Positions 25,714 through 33,295 of a DNA stretch of 64,000 nucleotides are shown piece after piece (the stretch's first letter is position 1; the number at the start of each line of letters is the position of its first letter). Source of the DNA: Streptomyces finlayi (GTDB lineage: Bacteria > Actinomycetota > Actinomycetes > Streptomycetales > Streptomycetaceae). Below the pieces are notes generated by a model. The model had not been told where the DNA came from. It ran no database searches and saw only the letters and a list, made by a program, of their open reading frames with translations. The stretch spans positions 6,572,001 through 6,636,000 of the forward strand of contig NZ_CP045702.1 in NCBI RefSeq assembly GCF_014216315.1. The letters are read 5' to 3'. A program made the position numbers and the translations under genes.

Positions 25714-27345
25714 TCAGGGCACGTTGACCACCACCGAATGCCAGCCCGTCGCCCCGTTCGGGACGGTGCCGACGCGCTTGTCGGTCTGGGTGGCGCCCGT
25801 AAGGTCCGTCGCGCGGACTTCGAGGCTGTGACTGCCGGTGGTGGCGGGCCACTCCCACACCCACTGGCGCCAGGTGTCCCTGCTGTCCTCGGCTGCCAGC
25901 CGAGCGGTCTGCCACGGGCCTCCGTCCACCCGGACCTCGACCCGGGCGATTCCCCGCTGCTGTGCCCAGGCGACCCCGGCGACCTGCACCGTGCCCGCCT
26001 TGGGGGAGGCGAAGGGGCGGGGGGTGTCGATGCGCGACTGGGTCTTGATGGGCGCCTGCCGCGACCAGCTGCGCTTGACCCAGTAGGCGTCGTACGCGTC
26101 GAAGGTCGTCAGCTCGATGTCCTTGATCCATTTGCAGGCGGACACGTAGCCGTACAGGCCGGGGACGAGCATCCGGACGGGGAAACCGTGGTCGAAGGGG
26201 AGCGGCTCACCGTTCATCCCGAGCGCGAGCATCGCGTCGCGCCCGTCCATGACGTCCTCGACAGGAGTGCCGATCGTCATGCCGTCGACGGACCGGGCCA
26301 CGAGCTGGTCGGCGCTCCCGCCCTTCGAGGGCGGCTTCACCCCGGCCTCGCGCAGCAGGTCGGCCAGCGGTACGCCGATCCAGCGGGCGTTGCCGACGTA
26401 GGGGCCGCCCACCTCGTTGGACACGCAGGTCAGCGTGATGTCCCGCTCGATCAGCTTCCGTTCGAGCAGATCCTGGAAGCCGAGCGTGACAGGCCGCCGC
26501 ACGCCCGTCCCGTGGATACGCAGCCGCCAGCGGCCGGCGTCGACACGCGGCACCACCAGCGCGGTGTCCACGCGGTAGAAGTCCTTGTTCGGGGTGACGA
26601 AGGAGCTGAGCCCCCGGATGCCCAGATCGGCGCCGCTGGGCGGTGCGGGCGCCGCCGAATCCGGGACCGGCAGTGTGATCCCGCCGCGTGAAGCGGACGC
26701 CCCCGCCTGCTGGGACGCCGTCACCCGCCGCCCTGCGTAACCGGCGCCGGCCGAGGCGACCGCCGCGGCGGTCGCCGCGATCACGAATCCGCGCCGGTCG
26801 AAGGTGCCCTGGTCCGCCCGGACCTCCGTCTCCCCAGCCGCGGGAGAGGGAAGGGTCCTCGGGGCAAGCCGTCCGATCAGGAGATACAGCACTCCTGCGG
26901 CCACCAGGGCACCCACCACCGAAGGCAGCGCGTCGCCCGGCCGGCCCTCGGGCCGCCCGGTCGCCGCCACTGCCCCGACCACACCGAAGACCAGGACGGC
27001 CGCCGCACCGAGCCGCCGGTGCCGCAGCGCCAGCACCCCCACCGCCATGGCGAAGAACGCCAGGAGGACGAGGATGCCGAGCTGAAGCACCAGCTTGTCG
27101 GCGGTGCCGAAGTTCCGTACGGCGAAGTCCTTGACGGCCGGGGGAGTGCGGTCGATGACCGCTCCGCCCACCGCCGTGACCGGACCCGCCTCGGGTCGCA
27201 CGGCAGCCGCGACCAGCTCGGCGACACACAGGGCGCAGAACCCGGCGATCAGACCGCTGAGCGCGGCGAACAGGGCGCGCGCCCAGCGGGATGCCCGGGA
27301 CCCGGAGGCCCTGTGCGGCTGCGAATCGTTCTGATCTGCTTTCAC
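25714..27345 (-). CDS. Membrane-anchored molybdopterin-dependent oxidoreductase (sulfite oxidase family)
   Basis: A 543-residue protein. Four hydrophobic helices occupy about residues 20-165. A segment RRGFVIAATAAAVASAGAG resembling an internal Tat-type signal-anchor follows at about 185-205. The Moco domain comes next, with Cys307 in LTCVSNEVGGPY as the molybdenum ligand. A C-terminal Ig-like dimerisation domain (VRVDGGPWQ, WEWPATTGSHSLEVRATD) ends the protein. It probably catalyses an oxygen-atom transfer or reduction at the outer face, similar to MsrP/YedY, using electrons from membrane partners; the substrate is unknown. Its GTG start is seven bases from a SigK-like -10 box, so the transcript is near-leaderless. 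The fasciclin gene is probably in the same operon. Confidence 0.9.
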   Translation of the reverse strand: MKADQNDSQPHRASGSRASRWARALFAALSGLIAGFCALCVAELVAAAVRPEAGPVTAVGGAVIDRTPPAVKDFAVRNFGTADKLVLQLGILVLLAFFAMAVGVLALRHRRLGAAAVLVFGVVGAVAATGRPEGRPGDALPSVVGALVAAGVLYLLIGRLAPRTLPSPAAGETEVRADQGTFDRRGFVIAATAAAVASAGAGYAGRRVTASQQAGASASRGGITLPVPDSAAPAPPSGADLGIRGLSSFVTPNKDFYRVDTALVVPRVDAGRWRLRIHGTGVRRPVTLGFQDLLERKLIERDITLTCVSNEVGGPYVGNARWIGVPLADLLREAGVKPPSKGGSADQLVARSVDGMTIGTPVEDVMDGRDAMLALGMNGEPLPFDHGFPVRMLVPGLYGYVSACKWIKDIELTTFDAYDAYWVKRSWSRQAPIKTQSRIDTPRPFASPKAGTVQVAGVAWAQQRGIARVEVRVDGGPWQTARLAAEDSRDTWRQWVWEWPATTGSHSLEVRATDLTGATQTDKRVGTVPNGATGWHSVVVNVP

Positions 27346-27351
27346 ACCGGT

Positions 27352-27380
27352 GATTCGGTCCCGGTCGGGCCGCGGATTGG
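27352..27380 (-). promoter_or_regulatory. SigK-type promoter for the molybdopterin oxidoreductase
   Basis: On the minus strand: CCAATCC (27374-27380), 15 bases, CCGAATC (27352-27358). It is identical in both boxes and in spacing to the element before sigK, and close to the mycobacterial SigK consensus (CCATCC...CCGAATC). Confidence 0.75.
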
Positions 27381-27414
27381 TCCCTCACTCGATCGAATGA
27401 ATCTTTGCCGTCGG

Positions 27415-27443
27415 CCAATCCTTCGCGGCACCTGCCACGAATG
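27415..27443 (+). promoter_or_regulatory. Degenerate SigK-like promoter facing the DUF1295 pseudogene
   Basis: CCAATCC (27415-27421), 15 bases, then ACGAATG (27437-27443), which keeps five of seven bases of CCGAATC. It is divergent from the oxidoreductase promoter and 60-80 bases before the broken gene. Confidence 0.4.
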
Positions 27444-27501
27444 ACCCCGAAGGGCACGTGACCCGTGCCCACGCACGCCTGCAGGACCGGAGGGAGCCGG
27501 A

Positions 27502-28224
27502 ATCGCGCTCGCCCTGCGCAGGGGTGTGCACCGCATCGTCGATGTCGCCTGGGGGATCGGGTTCGCTGCTGTCGCGCTCGTCTCGTACGCCCTGTCCTCG
27601 GGGTAAGGGGACGACGGCCGCCGTCTCCTGGTGACCGGGCTGACCGTGGTCTGGGGCCTGCGGCTCGCCGTCCACATCGCCCGGCGCGGCCGTGGACACG
27701 GCGAGGACCCGCGCTACGCGGCGATGCTCGCCAAGGGGCGCGGAAAGCCGGCGCTGTACGCCCTCCGCAAGGTGTATCTCCTCCAGGGGGCGCTGGTCCT
27801 GCTGGTCTCGCTGCCCGTACAGGCGGCGCAGTACCTGACGGGGCCGTTGACGTGGTGGGCCTGGGCGGGGGCGGGGCTGTGGGCTGTCGGCCTGGCTTTC
27901 GATGCCGTCGGGGACCGGCAGCTGGCACGGTTCAGGGCCGACCCGGCCAACCGCGGGCGGATCATGGACCGGGGGTTGTGGTCATGGACCAGGCACCCGA
28001 ACTACTTCGGTGACTTCCGTGTGTGGTGGGGGCTGTTCCTGTTCGTCTGCGAAGAGCCGGCGGTGTCGGCGGCGACGATCGTGGCGCCCCTGGTGATGAG
28101 CTGGCTGCTGATCAGGGGCAGCGGCAAGGCGCTTCTGGAGCGGCACATGGCCGGGCGGCCGGGCTTCGCCGCGTACCGGGCGCGAACCAGCGGGTTCTTC
28201 CCCCGGCCCCCGCGCCGGGACTGA
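27502..28224 (+). pseudogene. DUF1295 (steroid 5-alpha-reductase-like) membrane protein with in-frame stop
   Basis: The frame reads HRIVDVAWGIGFAAVALVSY, continues to a TAA at 27604-27606, then resumes in the same frame with RRLLVTGLTVVWGLRLAVH and runs to 28224. Together this is the DUF1295 family, including the conserved WSWTRHPNYFGDFRVWWGLF motif and the C-terminal helix. The left boundary is approximate; no good start is seen, which also suggests decay. The GTG at 27631 would give a 197-residue protein lacking the first two helices. In M. tuberculosis a DUF1295 gene lies in the sigK operon (from memory), so this may be a decayed SigK-regulon member. Confidence 0.75.
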
Positions 28225-28335
28225 GCGGTGACCGGCCGACACCCGCCCGGCCGGAACCCTCCCCCCTCAGCGCGTGAAAGGACCCGGTGGCGCCGTCCGC
28301 CACCGGGTCCTTCCCGTTCAGCCTCGCCAGGTGGC

Positions 28336-29091
28336 TCAGGTCGGCAGGCCCATCAGGGCCAGTGGTGCGGAGGTCGGCTGCTCGGAGCCGCCGGAGGGCT
28401 CGACGGTGACGCCCATCCCGGACGCATCGCCGACCGGTCCGTCCATCAGTACGGCGCCGTCCGACGCCGACGGGTCCATCAGTCCGGCGGACCGCATGGT
28501 GCCGCCCTCGTCGAACCACAGCTGGTACACCTTGCCGGCCGGTGGCCGCTCCATCCCCGAGGCCAGGAACACCGCGCGGTCGGCGCTCCGCGAGACGACG
28601 ACGGTTGCCCGGGCACCCCCCTTGAGGGTCCCGGAGTTGGTCTTCGCGTCCGAGGCCGCGAGCACCTGGGCGAGCTGATCGCTCCGCTGCTCGGCACGGT
28701 TCGCCTCCTGCCGGGCGTCCTGGGCCAGCTCGTTCTGCCAGACCGCGACCCCGCCGAACGCCGCCGCGGCTGCGAGGCAGGCGGCCAGCAGATAACTGGT
28801 CGTCCGGCGCCGGGCCCGGTCCCCGGCCCTGGTGGCCCGGTTGAGCCGGCTGTGGGACGGCGGCTCCTGGCGTACGGTCGCCACCTCGCGCAGCACGCGG
28901 TCGCGCAGTCCTGCCGACGGTGTGCGGGACACCGCGAGCCCGAGCCGTGCGGCGGTCGCGGTGAACTCCCGTACCTCCTGGGAGCACGCCTCGCAGGCGC
29001 CCAGGTGCCGTTCGAACTCGGTGCGCTCGTCGTCGGGCAGCGCGTGCAGGGCGTAGGCCCCGGTCAGTGTGTGGAGTTCAGCGGTGCTCAT
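28336..29091 (-). CDS. rskA: Anti-sigma-K factor RskA
   Basis: A 251-residue membrane regulator. The cytosolic N-terminus has the anti-sigma domain with H-x3-C-x2-C in RHLGACEACSQEV (a ZAS-type motif) and ALPDDERTEFE. A single transmembrane helix (YLLAACLAAAAAFGGVAVW) lies at about residues 100-118. The outer RskA domain (about 150-250) has GKVYQLWFDEGGTMRSAGLM. RskA holds SigK inactive until intramembrane proteolysis releases it; the site-2 protease at 1.35 kb is a candidate cleaver (inference). Its ATG overlaps the sigK stop by four bases, so it is translationally coupled. Confidence 0.92.
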   Translation of the reverse strand: MSTAELHTLTGAYALHALPDDERTEFERHLGACEACSQEVREFTATAARLGLAVSRTPSAGLRDRVLREVATVRQEPPSHSRLNRATRAGDRARRRTTSYLLAACLAAAAAFGGVAVWQNELAQDARQEANRAEQRSDQLAQVLAASDAKTNSGTLKGGARATVVVSRSADRAVFLASGMERPPAGKVYQLWFDEGGTMRSAGLMDPSASDGAVLMDGPVGDASGMGVTVEPSGGSEQPTSAPLALMGLPT

Positions 29092-29672
29092 GCGTTCACC
29101 CCCAGGCAGTCGCGCAGCCGGATCAGCCCGTCGCGCAGCCGTGTCTTGATGGTCCCGAGAGGCACGGACAACAGCTCCGATACCTCGCGGTAGGTGTGAC
29201 CCTGGTAATACGCCAAGGTCACGGACTGGCGTTGCAGTTCGGAGAGCGACCGCAGACAGCGTCGGACCTGCTCACGTTCGAGTCGCGTCTCGACCTGCTC
29301 CGACACCTCGTCGAAGTCGGGCCTACGGTCCAGCAGCGCGGCCTTGTGCTCGCGGGCCGCCGCGGCCTCCGCCGAACGCACCCGGTCGACGGCCCTGCGG
29401 TGGGCCAGCGTCAGCACCCAGTTCATGGCGCTCCCGCGGTCCGGCTGGAAGCGGGGCGCCGTGCGCCACACCTCCACCAGCACCTCCTGCGCCACTTCCT
29501 CCGACTGGGCCGGGTCCCGCAGGACACTGCGCACCAGACCGAGCACGGGTCCGCAGACCGCGTCGTACACCGTGGCGAAGGCGTGCTGGTCCCCCCTGGC
29601 GGCCCTCACCAGGAGTTCCTGGAGATCGGGCCCCGCGGAGGGGGCTCCGCTGATGTGGACGGCTTCTTTCAC
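29088..29672 (-). CDS. sigK: ECF RNA polymerase sigma factor SigK
   Basis: A 194-residue ECF sigma factor. Region 2 is LLVRAARGDQHAFATVYDAV through EEVAQEVLVEVWRTAPRF and MNWVLTLAHRRAVDRVRS. Region 4 is LSELQRQSVTLAYYQGHTYR with VPLGTIKTRLRDGLIRLRDC as the recognition helix. Pairing with an RskA-type anti-sigma, together with fasciclin and DUF1295 genes nearby, fits SigK (ECF19) rather than SigL or SigM. An identical promoter motif is found before sigK and the oxidoreductase operon, indicating autoregulation. GGAGGAAAG precedes the ATG. Confidence 0.9.
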   Translation of the reverse strand: MKEAVHISGAPSAGPDLQELLVRAARGDQHAFATVYDAVCGPVLGLVRSVLRDPAQSEEVAQEVLVEVWRTAPRFQPDRGSAMNWVLTLAHRRAVDRVRSAEAAAAREHKAALLDRRPDFDEVSEQVETRLEREQVRRCLRSLSELQRQSVTLAYYQGHTYREVSELLSVPLGTIKTRLRDGLIRLRDCLGVNA

Positions 29673-29712
29673 GCGGGCTTTCCTCCAGGTCGGCGCATCG
29701 GTTCCCTGGTGT

Positions 29713-29741
29713 GATTCGGAGCCGTCACCCGTACGGATTGG
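29713..29741 (-). promoter_or_regulatory. SigK-type autoregulatory promoter of sigK-rskA
   Basis: On the minus strand: CCAATCC (29735-29741), 15 bases, CCGAATC (29713-29719), 41 bases before the sigK ATG. It is the same motif and spacing as at 27352-27380. Confidence 0.75.
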
Positions 29742-29786
29742 TCAGTCGGCGGAAATTCTTCCACGCTGCCGGGAATCCGTGAGGCC

Positions 29787-29972
29787 GTGTGGTTCCGACG
29801 CCGTCCCGCCGGGAAGCGGAGCGTGGTGGTCGGCACGGTGCTGGGCGAGGCGATGTTCAGCGCGCTGCGACGGCTCGCGCACGTGGACGTGTCGGCGCGG
29901 GTGTACGGGGGAGACGGGAGCGGGGAGGCGGAGGCTGGCGCCGGTGACGGCCGGGCCGCCGGGAACGCCTGA
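29787..29972 (+). CDS. Possible small basic protein
   Basis: A 61-codon frame starting with GTG and reading WFRRRPAGKRSVVVGTVLGE, then a helix-like LRRLAHVDVSARVYG and a Gly/Ala-rich end. It is upstream of and divergent from sigK, and ends at a hairpin that could terminate it. The ribosome binding site (GTGAGG) is weak. It may simply be chance coding potential in the 357-base gap between sigK and the siderophore gene. Confidence 0.3.
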   Translation: MWFRRRPAGKRSVVVGTVLGEAMFSALRRLAHVDVSARVYGGDGSGEAEAGAGDGRAAGNA

Positions 29973-30007
29973 ACCCCGGTCACCGTCCTGGCCGGTCACC
30001 GGGGTTC
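29971..30007. terminator. Hairpin before siderophore-interacting gene end
   Basis: GAACCCCGGT (29971-29980) pairs with 29998-30007 across a 17-base loop. It is 23 bases past the leftward SIP stop and can act from either side. Confidence 0.55.
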
Positions 30008-30029
30008 CTGTGCGTGGGGCGCACTCGTG

Positions 30030-30872
30030 TTACGCGGCGCTCTCCTGCTCGCGCTCCACCTGCTCGTTCCACTCGCGCTTGACGGCGCGCCAGGCGTCGT
30101 CGCTCTGGCCCGCGCGCCAGTAACCGGAGATCGACAGCTGCGAGAGCGGGATCTGCCGTTCCAGGCGGAGATGGCGGCGGATCTCCTTCACGAACCCAGC
30201 CTCGCCGTGCACGAACGCCTGCACCTCTCCCGCGGGGAAGTCCAGGGCCTTCACCGCCGCGGTCAGTGCATCCCCGACCGGACGGCCGTCGCGGTGCAGC
30301 CAGGTGATGGCGACACCGTCGGGCGTGACGACCTTCTGCTCTTCCGAGGCGTCCGGTACCTCGACGAACGCGAGGACCACCGCGCCCGCCGGCATCTGCT
30401 CCAGCGTCGCCGCGATCGCGGGCAGGGCGCTCTCGTCGCCGACCAGAAGGTGCCAGTCCGCCGACGCGTCGGGCCCGTAGCCCCCGCCGGGGCCCAGGAA
30501 CGTCACCTGGTCGCCCGGGGCCGCGTGCATCGCCCACGGACCCGCGAGGCCCTCATCGCCGTGCACCACGAAGTCGACCGTCATCTCCCGGGCGACCGGG
30601 TCCCAGGCGCGCACGGTGTATGTGCGCGTGGTCGGCCACAGCTCGCGCGGGAACTGCTCGCGGATGGCGGCCATGTCGAAGGGGTGGCTGTAGTCCGCGC
30701 CCTCAGGCGCGAAGCACAGCTTGATGTAGTGATCGGTGAAACCGGAGAGCGCGAAGCCGGCGAGACCGTCACCGCCGAGCACCACCCGCACCATGTGCGG
30801 GGTGAGCCGCTCGGTGCGCACTACCCGGGCTCCCTGAGCCTTGGGTGCCTGGCGTGCCGGTCGTTCTGCCAC
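30030..30872 (-). CDS. Siderophore-interacting protein (FAD/NAD(P)H ferric reductase)
   Basis: A 280-residue cytosolic flavoprotein of the ViuB/SIP family that reduces ferric siderophores to free iron. The FAD-binding barrel has RTYTVRAWDPVAREMTVDFV, the RxYT motif, followed by GLAGPWAMHAAPGD. The NAD(P)H-binding lobe has LLVGDESALPAIAATLEQM and the C-terminal VKEIRRHL and ISGYWRAG motifs typical of SIP. No siderophore biosynthesis or uptake gene is adjacent. A palindromic iron-box-like element lies 25 bases upstream of the ATG, so iron repression through a DtxR/DmdR-type regulator is likely. Confidence 0.94.
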   Translation of the reverse strand: MAERPARQAPKAQGARVVRTERLTPHMVRVVLGGDGLAGFALSGFTDHYIKLCFAPEGADYSHPFDMAAIREQFPRELWPTTRTYTVRAWDPVAREMTVDFVVHGDEGLAGPWAMHAAPGDQVTFLGPGGGYGPDASADWHLLVGDESALPAIAATLEQMPAGAVVLAFVEVPDASEEQKVVTPDGVAITWLHRDGRPVGDALTAAVKALDFPAGEVQAFVHGEAGFVKEIRRHLRLERQIPLSQLSISGYWRAGQSDDAWRAVKREWNEQVEREQESAA

Positions 30873-30896
30873 GAGCGTCTCCCTGCGTCCGAAATG

Positions 30897-30916
30897 CTTA
30901 GGGTTACCTAAGTTAG
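30897..30916. promoter_or_regulatory. Candidate DmdR/IdeR iron box
   Basis: CTTAGG-GTTA-CCTAAG (30897-30912) is a perfect palindrome. On the minus strand the 19-mer at 30898-30916 matches the actinobacterial iron-box consensus TTAGGTTAGGCTAACCTAA at 13 of 19 positions by my alignment. It sits in the promoter of the siderophore-interacting gene. Confidence 0.6.
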
Positions 30917-30920
30917 CATC

Positions 30921-31844
30921 TCAGCTCCGGAGTGTGGAGAGGAGCCGCACAAGGGCGCCGCCCAGCCCCCACTGTTCCGCCAGGGCTTCGAGAGCCGCCG
31001 GGTCGTGCGGCTCGCGGGGCAGCGCCGGATCGAAAGCGGGCAGGGGTACGTCGGCGGCGACCCGGACGACCTTCGGCGCGACCGCCACGTAGTCCCGCGC
31101 CTCGTCGAGGCGCTTGCGCTGCGCGGGGGTCAGACGGGCGGCGGGGTCGTCGACCGCGGCCATGATCCCGGCCAGGTCCCCGAAGGCGTCGAGGAGCTTC
31201 GCGGCCGTCTTCTCGCCGATGCCGGGGACGCCCGGAAGGCCGTCGCTCGGGTCCCCTCTCAGCAGGGCCAGATCGACGTAGCCGGAGCCGTCGACGCCGT
31301 ACTTCTCGCGCAGCCACGCCTCGTCGGTGACCTGGAGCGAGCCGACGCCCTTCAGGGGGTAGAGCACCCGCACCTCGCGGGCGTCGTCGACGAGTTGATA
31401 GAGGTCCCGGTCGCCCGTGACGATGTCCACGGGGCCCGTCGCCAGACCGGTGAGTGTGCCGATCACGTCGTCCGCCTCGTACGGAGAGACGCCCACCCGG
31501 GCGATCCCGAGGGCGTCGAGGACGTCCTCGATGATCGGGACCTGGGGGGCGAGGGTGTCGGGGGTGTCCTCCTCGTCGGCCATGCCCGCGGGTGTCTCCA
31601 CCGCCACCCGGTGCGCCTTGTAGGTGGGGATCAGCTCGACGCGCCAGTGGGGGCGCCAGTCGGCGTCCATGCAGGCGACGAGATCGTCCGGCCGGTGGTC
31701 CTGCACCAGTCGTCCGATGAAGTCGAGCAGTCCCCGCACGGCGTTGACCGGCGTGCCGTCCGGTGCGCGCACCGAATCCGGTACGCCGAAATAGGCGCGG
31801 TAGTAGAGGGAAGCGGTGTCGAGGAGCATCAGGCGTCGCGTCAC
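30921..31844 (-). CDS. 5'-3' exonuclease (PolA N-terminal/FEN-like)
   Basis: A 307-residue stand-alone homologue of the DNA polymerase I 5' nuclease domain. Metal-binding acidic residues are visible in MLLDTASLYYRAYFG, ACMDADWRPHWR, YEADDVIGTL and IVTGDRDLYQLV. The helix-hairpin-helix H3TH region is LRGDPSDGLPGVPGIGEKTA. It probably processes flap or gapped DNA in replication and repair. The GTG at 31844 is chosen; an in-frame ATG five codons on (MLLDTAS) is the alternative, and an upstream extension would run through short tandem repeats and is unlikely. Confidence 0.9.
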   Translation of the reverse strand: MTRRLMLLDTASLYYRAYFGVPDSVRAPDGTPVNAVRGLLDFIGRLVQDHRPDDLVACMDADWRPHWRVELIPTYKAHRVAVETPAGMADEEDTPDTLAPQVPIIEDVLDALGIARVGVSPYEADDVIGTLTGLATGPVDIVTGDRDLYQLVDDAREVRVLYPLKGVGSLQVTDEAWLREKYGVDGSGYVDLALLRGDPSDGLPGVPGIGEKTAAKLLDAFGDLAGIMAAVDDPAARLTPAQRKRLDEARDYVAVAPKVVRVAADVPLPAFDPALPREPHDPAALEALAEQWGLGGALVRLLSTLRS

Positions 31845-31852
31845 ACCCCGAT

Positions 31853-31950
31853 GATGCCGCACACCACTGACAGGGATGCCGCACGCCACTGACGTGGAAG
31901 CCGCACGCCACTGCTGTGGAAGCCGCGCGCCGCTGACAGGGATGCCGCAC
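31853..31950. repeat. Short tandem repeat upstream of the exonuclease gene
   Basis: Four copies of a 21-23 base unit (31853, 31875, 31898, 31920) plus a partial fifth at 31941. The core GCCGCACGCCACTG recurs with few changes. It occupies the region immediately before the exonuclease start within the 359-base gap to the betaine transporter gene. The rest of that gap (31951-32203) holds the transporter promoter region; no other gene was seen. Confidence 0.85.
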
Positions 31951-32203
31951 CGGCGGCGTGCGCGGTGAACCCGTGCCGTGCGCGGTCTCCGGCCGGTGCT
32001 GTGAGGTTCCCGTGTGAACCGGGGTCAAAAGTGAACTGGGTCACTCTCGTGTTTGGGTTGCGTAAGTGGGGGCAGGCGCGCCACCGGAGCGGACCACGTC
32101 GCATTTTCAACCAGTGCGCGTGCAGTGCGGACCGAATCCGCACCGCTCCACGGTCTGCCGGCGGGGGTGGCAGACCGTTTTCGGTTCGACGCGTGAGGTG
32201 TAT

Positions 32204-33295
32204 GTGTCAAGGCTGCAAGCTGAGCACCTGTACAAGGTATTCGGCAGACGACCCGATCAAGCCGTGCGGAAACTCGAAAGCGGCACCGACCGCGAGGAGC
32301 TGCGCGCCGACGGAACGACCGCAGCGGTGATCGACGCGTCGTTCACCGTGGAACCGGGCCAGATCTTTGTCGTGATGGGTCTGTCCGGGTCCGGCAAGTC
32401 CACGTTGCTGCGGATGCTCAACGGACTGCTCGACCCCACAGCCGGACGTGTGCTCTTCGACGGTCAGGACCTGACCGCCCTGAGCCCCCGAGAGCTGCGC
32501 AAGGTCCGCTCCTCCAAGATCAGCATGGTTTTCCAGCACTTCGCGCTCTTCCCGCACAGGAGCGTCCTGGACAACGCCGCGTACGGCCTCGCAGTGCAGG
32601 GTGTGCCGCGCGCCGAGCGTGAGAAGCGCGCCGCCGAGGCGCTGGAGATGACCGGCCTCGCCGGCTGGGAGAAGTCCTGGCCCGACGAGCTGTCCGGCGG
32701 AATGCAGCAGCGCGTCGGCCTGGCCCGCGCGCTCGCCACTGACGCGGACCTGCTCCTGATGGACGAGTCCTTCAGCGCGCTGGACCCGCTGATCCGCCGC
32801 GAGATGCAGAGCCAGCTCCTCGAACTGCAGAAGCGGCTCAAGAAGACCATCGTCTTCATCACCCACGACCTCAACGAGGCCATGCGCCTAGGTGACCGGA
32901 TCGCCGTGATGCGTGACGGGAAGATCGTCCAGCAGGGCACCGCCGAGGACATCCTCGTCCGCCCGGCCAACGACTACGTCGCCTCCTTCATCCAGGACGT
33001 CGACCGCTCGCGCGTGCTCACCGCGGGTTCGATCATGGAGCAGCCCGAGAAGGGCCGCTCCGACGAGGAACTGCTGGCCGAGGCGCCCGCGACGGTGTCG
33101 GCGGAGACACCGATCGCCGAACTCTTCACCCCCTGCTCCACCAGTGGCGTCGCTGTCGCAGTCACCGACGCGCAGGGCGACGTCATCGGCGTCGTACCCC
33201 GCAACCGGCTCCTCGCCGCCCTCGGCGAGGAACCACGAATCGAGACGGTGCTCCCCGCCCCGCGCGACGTCAAGAAGGTGACCGCCGGTGCCTAG
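32204..33295 (+). CDS. Glycine betaine/proline ABC transporter ATP-binding protein
   Basis: A 363-residue ATPase of the ProV/OpuAA type. The family N-terminus HLYKVFGRRPDQAV is followed by Walker A GLSGSGKST (residues 59-67), the Q-loop VFQHFALFPHRSVL, signature LSGGMQQR and Walker B LLLMDESFSALD. A C-terminal CBS-like region (about residues 280-350), used as an ionic-strength sensor in OpuA, ends the protein. It energises uptake of compatible solutes under osmotic stress. The GTG at 32204 follows GAGGTGT. The stop overlaps the start of the permease fusion by eight bases. Confidence 0.92.
   Translation: MSRLQAEHLYKVFGRRPDQAVRKLESGTDREELRADGTTAAVIDASFTVEPGQIFVVMGLSGSGKSTLLRMLNGLLDPTAGRVLFDGQDLTALSPRELRKVRSSKISMVFQHFALFPHRSVLDNAAYGLAVQGVPRAEREKRAAEALEMTGLAGWEKSWPDELSGGMQQRVGLARALATDADLLLMDESFSALDPLIRREMQSQLLELQKRLKKTIVFITHDLNEAMRLGDRIAVMRDGKIVQQGTAEDILVRPANDYVASFIQDVDRSRVLTAGSIMEQPEKGRSDEELLAEAPATVSAETPIAELFTPCSTSGVAVAVTDAQGDVIGVVPRNRLLAALGEEPRIETVLPAPRDVKKVTAGA

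Noticed and set aside
31853..31950. CRISPR array
   Set aside because: The units are directly adjacent 21-23 base tandem repeats without spacers, and no cas genes are present in the window.
31845..32028. Longer exonuclease start upstream of the tandem repeats
   Set aside because: The extra residues would be encoded by the repeats and do not resemble the family N-terminus.
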